Program-made: the position numbers and the translations under genes
Shown here: piece after piece, positions 60,525 through 64,000 of the stretch
Layout: each line of letters begins with the position of its first letter
How positions within the stretch are numbered: the stretch's first letter is position 1
Assembly (NCBI GenBank): GCA_003339415.1
Contig: PDHQ01000133.1
Location: 24,958-88,957, forward strand
Direction: 5' to 3'
DNA length: 64,000 nt
DNA from: Ophiocordyceps camponoti-saundersi (nom. inval.)
Taxonomy: Eukaryota; Ascomycota; Sordariomycetes; Hypocreales; Ophiocordycipitaceae
Notes under the pieces: model-generated
What the model was told of the DNA's origin: nothing
Seen by the model: the letters and a program-made list of their open reading frames with translations, nothing else
Database searches by the model: none

Positions 60525-62008
60525 TTTATTATTTTTAAAACTCTAAGTAGTTTTTTAACTATATAAAGTATATACCCTTATATAAGATATAATAATAAGG
60601 TTTTTCTCCTTTCTATATAAAGTAATATTTTTTTTATTATTATATAAAGTAGCCGCGTAATATTTATATTAAGGAGGCTTTTAGTAATACTTAATAATAT
60701 ATTTAAATTAAAAGTATTTATAATATTACTTAGGGTATATAAAGTTTTTATAAAGTTTATAATAAATTATTTTTATATTTATAATTAATTTATTTAAATA
60801 AAGCTTATTTATATCCTTTATACTATTTAAGCTTATAATAAAATAAATTTATAAGGCTTCTCTACTAATAATATATTAAAGTTAAAATACTTTCGCCTAA
60901 ACTATATTAATTTTATTTACCTTTTTAATAATATTAAATAGTATATTACGGTTATAATTAGCTATTAAAGTTTAAATACCTTTAGCGATAATAATATAAA
61001 TCTAGTATATACGCTTAGCCTCCGCTTTAAAAGCTTAAGCTACTTACTTATTCTTTAAGGCGAAGTTTTTATATTTTAAGTGAAATATAATAATAAGATC
61101 TCCGCTAGTAAGTTAGCGTATAATAACTATTATAAGGTAGCTTATAGCTTTATTAACTTTCTAGATAACTTTTTAGGAAGTAGGTATTAGAACTTTATTA
61201 ACTATTAGAATATTTTTTACTAATATAAATATTTTTCTTTTTATTCTTACTAAAACTAAGTATATAAGGGGCGTTATAAAGGGGGCAGAGTTTAGGGCGG
61301 AGTTTACGATTACGCTAACCTAAGTTAAAGCTTTAAAAGTAAAATTTAACTTTTTACTTATTATCTTATAAAAGGTAGCTTTAATTAATTTCTAAATAGC
61401 GCGAGAAATAATAATAGGTAAGCTAAATAAGTTCTTAGAGGCTTATTAGCGCTATTAAAGCTTAATAAATATTATATTAAAAATACCTTATATAGGGCGA
61501 AAATCTTACGCGGAGACTACCTTAATAAGTTTTTCGTATATAAATTTTAAAATAAAATCTATTAAGGTTTAAAAAATATCAATAAATAAGTTATTAAAGT
61601 TAATAGCGGTATTATATTAACTTTTACTTATATATAAATATTATTAGGATTAGTTAAGTTTTTAAGTTCCGCTATTAAGTATTATTAGCACTAATAATAA
61701 ATTAGGAGGCGGACTATTTTATAACTTTATATTTAAAGTTATTCCCTTAGTAAAGTTAAACTTTAAAAAGTAAAAAGTATTAAATTCTTATAATATTATA
61801 ATATTAAATATAAATAAGGGCCTTAATTATCTAAAGTTATAAAAGTTATATAAATAAATTAAAAATATTATAATTAACTATAATTATATAAATATAATAA
61901 TAAAATTAAGTTTTAAAAGTATTTATAACTTAAAAAAATAATAATATATTTTTAATATTTTTATTTTATTTTATTTAAAATTATTAAAAATTTTATATTT
62001 TAAATATT
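60525..62008. other. Unassigned RIPed DNA, target of the C insertions
   Basis: Removing C1 and C3 joins 49654 to 57025-57035 and 60525, so this is the continuation of the sequence (probably family B copy 3) into which they inserted. No coding relic recognised. Confidence 0.45.
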
Positions 62009-62390
62009 ATAAGTATTTACTTAGGAAAATAAATCTTTTTAATTAATTTAAGTACTTTATAATTCTCTATTTTTTATAAAAACTTATATATAAATTCTTA
62101 AAAAAGTTATAAGTTAGGAAAAAGTAAGCCTTTTTATTTTAAATAAGTAAGGCGTTTTTTATACTTATTTTTAGGAAGGAAGAGTATAAAACCTTATATT
62201 AGCTTATAATATTTTAGAAATATTAGGAAATATACTTTTACTAATATTACTACTTTTTACTATTATAAAAAAATAACTAAGGTATTTATAAAAAGTCCCG
62301 AAAATATTAGGAAATACTAAAGCTCCCGCGCTTCCTAGCTACTTACTTTATATACTAAATTTCTTATATTCTAATAGTAGAAAATATAAT
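62009..62390 (+). repeat. Direct repeat, copy a
   Basis: About 380 bp sharing long stretches with 62707-63085, for example taggaaaaagtaagcc, gtataaaaccttatattagc and aaaaaaataactaaggtat. Spacing between copies is about 700 bp. It may be an LTR pair of a very small element or a tandem duplication. Confidence 0.75.
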
Positions 62391-62706
62391 CTTTTATATT
62401 TTTACTTCTCTATAAGAAATTATTAATAGAAAAATAAAAAAAAATACTTTTTAAAATTTTATAAGATTTCTTAGCTAATTATATACCTTTTAAAATTTTA
62501 AAATTATTTTTATTTAGCTTCTAATAGCTATAATATTTAATATAAATTATTAGTAATAATTTTAATATTAAAAAAATATATTATTATAAGATTTTCCTAA
62601 TTAAAAAATAGTTTTAGCTTATTTAGCTAATTATATATTTTTTTAAATTTTTACTTAAATTATTTTATTATAAATTAAATTTATATTTTATCTTTCCTTT
62701 AATAGT

Positions 62707-63085
62707 TTTACTATATACTTAAGGAAATAAGCTTTTTTAATTATTTTAAATATCTTATAATTATCTATTTTTTATAAAAATTTCTATATAGATTTTTTAA
62801 AAAGTTATAAATTAGGAAAAAGTAAGCCTGCTTATTTTAGGTAAGTAAGGCGTTTTTTTTACTTATTTCTAAAAAAAAAGAGTATAAAACCTTATATTAG
62901 CTTATAATATTTTAAAAATACTAAGAAATATACTTTTACTAATATTATTACTTTTTACTATTATAAAAAAATAACTAAGGTATTTATAGAAAGTTTTAAA
63001 AATAGTAAGAAATATTAAAATTTTCTACGCTTCTTAGCTACTTACCTTATATACCGAATTTCCTATACTTTAATAATATAAAGTA
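62707..63085 (+). repeat. Direct repeat, copy b
   Basis: Partner of 62009-62390 in the same orientation. Differences are largely C/T and G/A. Confidence 0.75.
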
Positions 63086-63874
63086 TAAAAATTCCCCTTT
63101 TAACTTTCTCTTTCTTTTCTTTTTCCTTTTTTTAATAATTTCTACTTTATTTCTTATTTAAATTAAATAAAAAAGTATTAATTATAATCTTTTCTTCTCT
63201 TTTTCTTAATTTCTTTAGTTATATAACTTTTCTTACTATATCTGCCTTATATACGCTAACTAAAGCCTTTACTTCCTACACTTTTAAGTTTTCGGAAGGT
63301 TTTAAAATTATAAAAGCTAGGCCTTTTAAAGCTAAGCTTAATAAAGCCTTTTTATTTTTTAAATATTCTTCGTAGCTTACTTTAAGCCTTAATTCTTAAG
63401 CTTTATTTATTATAAAAAAAGAAAAAAAAGGTAAAAAAAGTAATAAAAAATAATAAAATAAGTAAAAAAATACTAATAATTTTATAATAAAAAAAAATAA
63501 AAAAAGAAAAAACCTATAAAAAAAATATTTAAAACTAATTTTTTAGTATTAAAATATAATTAAGAAAACTTTAAGTTAAAGCTTAATTTAAGCTTTAAGC
63601 TTTATATTTTTTAATAAAAGCTTTTTATAAAAAAGCTTTTACTTATTAACTTATAATAATAGCGCTAAGTTTTATATACTTATATAATATAAGTATTTTT
63701 ATTTTTTTATTTTTTTTCTCTTTATTAACTATTTATTATAGCTATAATAAAACTTTTAAATATATAATTAATTAAAAGATTTATATAAACTTAGGAAGGT
63801 ATTATAAACGCTATTATAAAAGTATAGCTTTTAGTAAAAAAAGTAAAAAATAAAGAAAAAAGAGAAATAAGTTT
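63086..63874. other. Unassigned AT-rich DNA
   Basis: Low-complexity, RIPed sequence with no gene or repeat boundary that I can identify. Confidence 0.45.

Positions 63875-64000
<126 letters not shown>

Overview
The window is about 60 kb of extremely AT-rich, repeat-only DNA around one small island of normal base composition. Outside the island CpA and TpG are almost absent while TpA is everywhere and CpG survives. This is the signature of repeat-induced point mutation (RIP, CpA to TpA). With short spliceosomal introns, an AMA1/Cdc20-type gene and a SYN8-type SNARE gene, it points to a filamentous ascomycete (Pezizomycotina). I cannot name the species. No bacterial-type features, CRISPR arrays or RNA genes were seen.

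Left repeat block (1-34138). A Ty1/Copia retrotransposon (770-7066, 5-bp target duplication) is inserted in a minus-strand Gypsy-type element (1-764 and 7072-11229). Then come an LTR-like fragment, a fragment of a miniature LTR element (family T), a long minus-strand LINE (about 12200-19080) and two copies of an unclassified repeat (family B; 20626-24627 and 25860-32735). Copy 1 of B carries a 344-bp SINE-like insertion with a 14-bp target duplication. Copy 2 carries a 1,860-bp insertion and a complete 1,775-bp T element. The 5' end of a second LINE (32736-34138) abuts the island.

Gene island (34139-40475). Two convergent genes are present. The plus-strand gene (34364-36700) is a meiotic APC/C activator of the AMA1/Mfr1 type with three introns. 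It is broken by two in-frame TAG codons, each where a Trp is expected, so it is called a RIP-damaged pseudogene. The minus-strand gene (39447-40295, one intron) is an apparently intact 252-residue Qc-SNARE. Between them sits a 2,320-bp LTR-flanked element (37097-39416) whose interior is heavily RIPed but whose outer ends are nearly clean.

Right repeat block (40476-64000). It holds a T fragment, a small hairpin repeat, a complete minus-strand T element (41197-42972), family B copy 3 (43751-49654), and three related 3.5-3.7 kb LTR elements without recognisable pol (family C). One C element is nested inside the LTR of another and the third lies 21 bp away, each with its own 5-bp target duplication. 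The window ends with unassigned AT-rich DNA, a direct-repeat pair and an (ATTT)n tract running off the end. An 8-N assembly gap at 52313-52320 is flanked by a 52-bp duplication that is probably an assembly artefact.

I found no new multi-gene system. The value of the window is a clear record of nested transposition, the edges of RIP, and RIP damage reaching a conserved meiotic gene.
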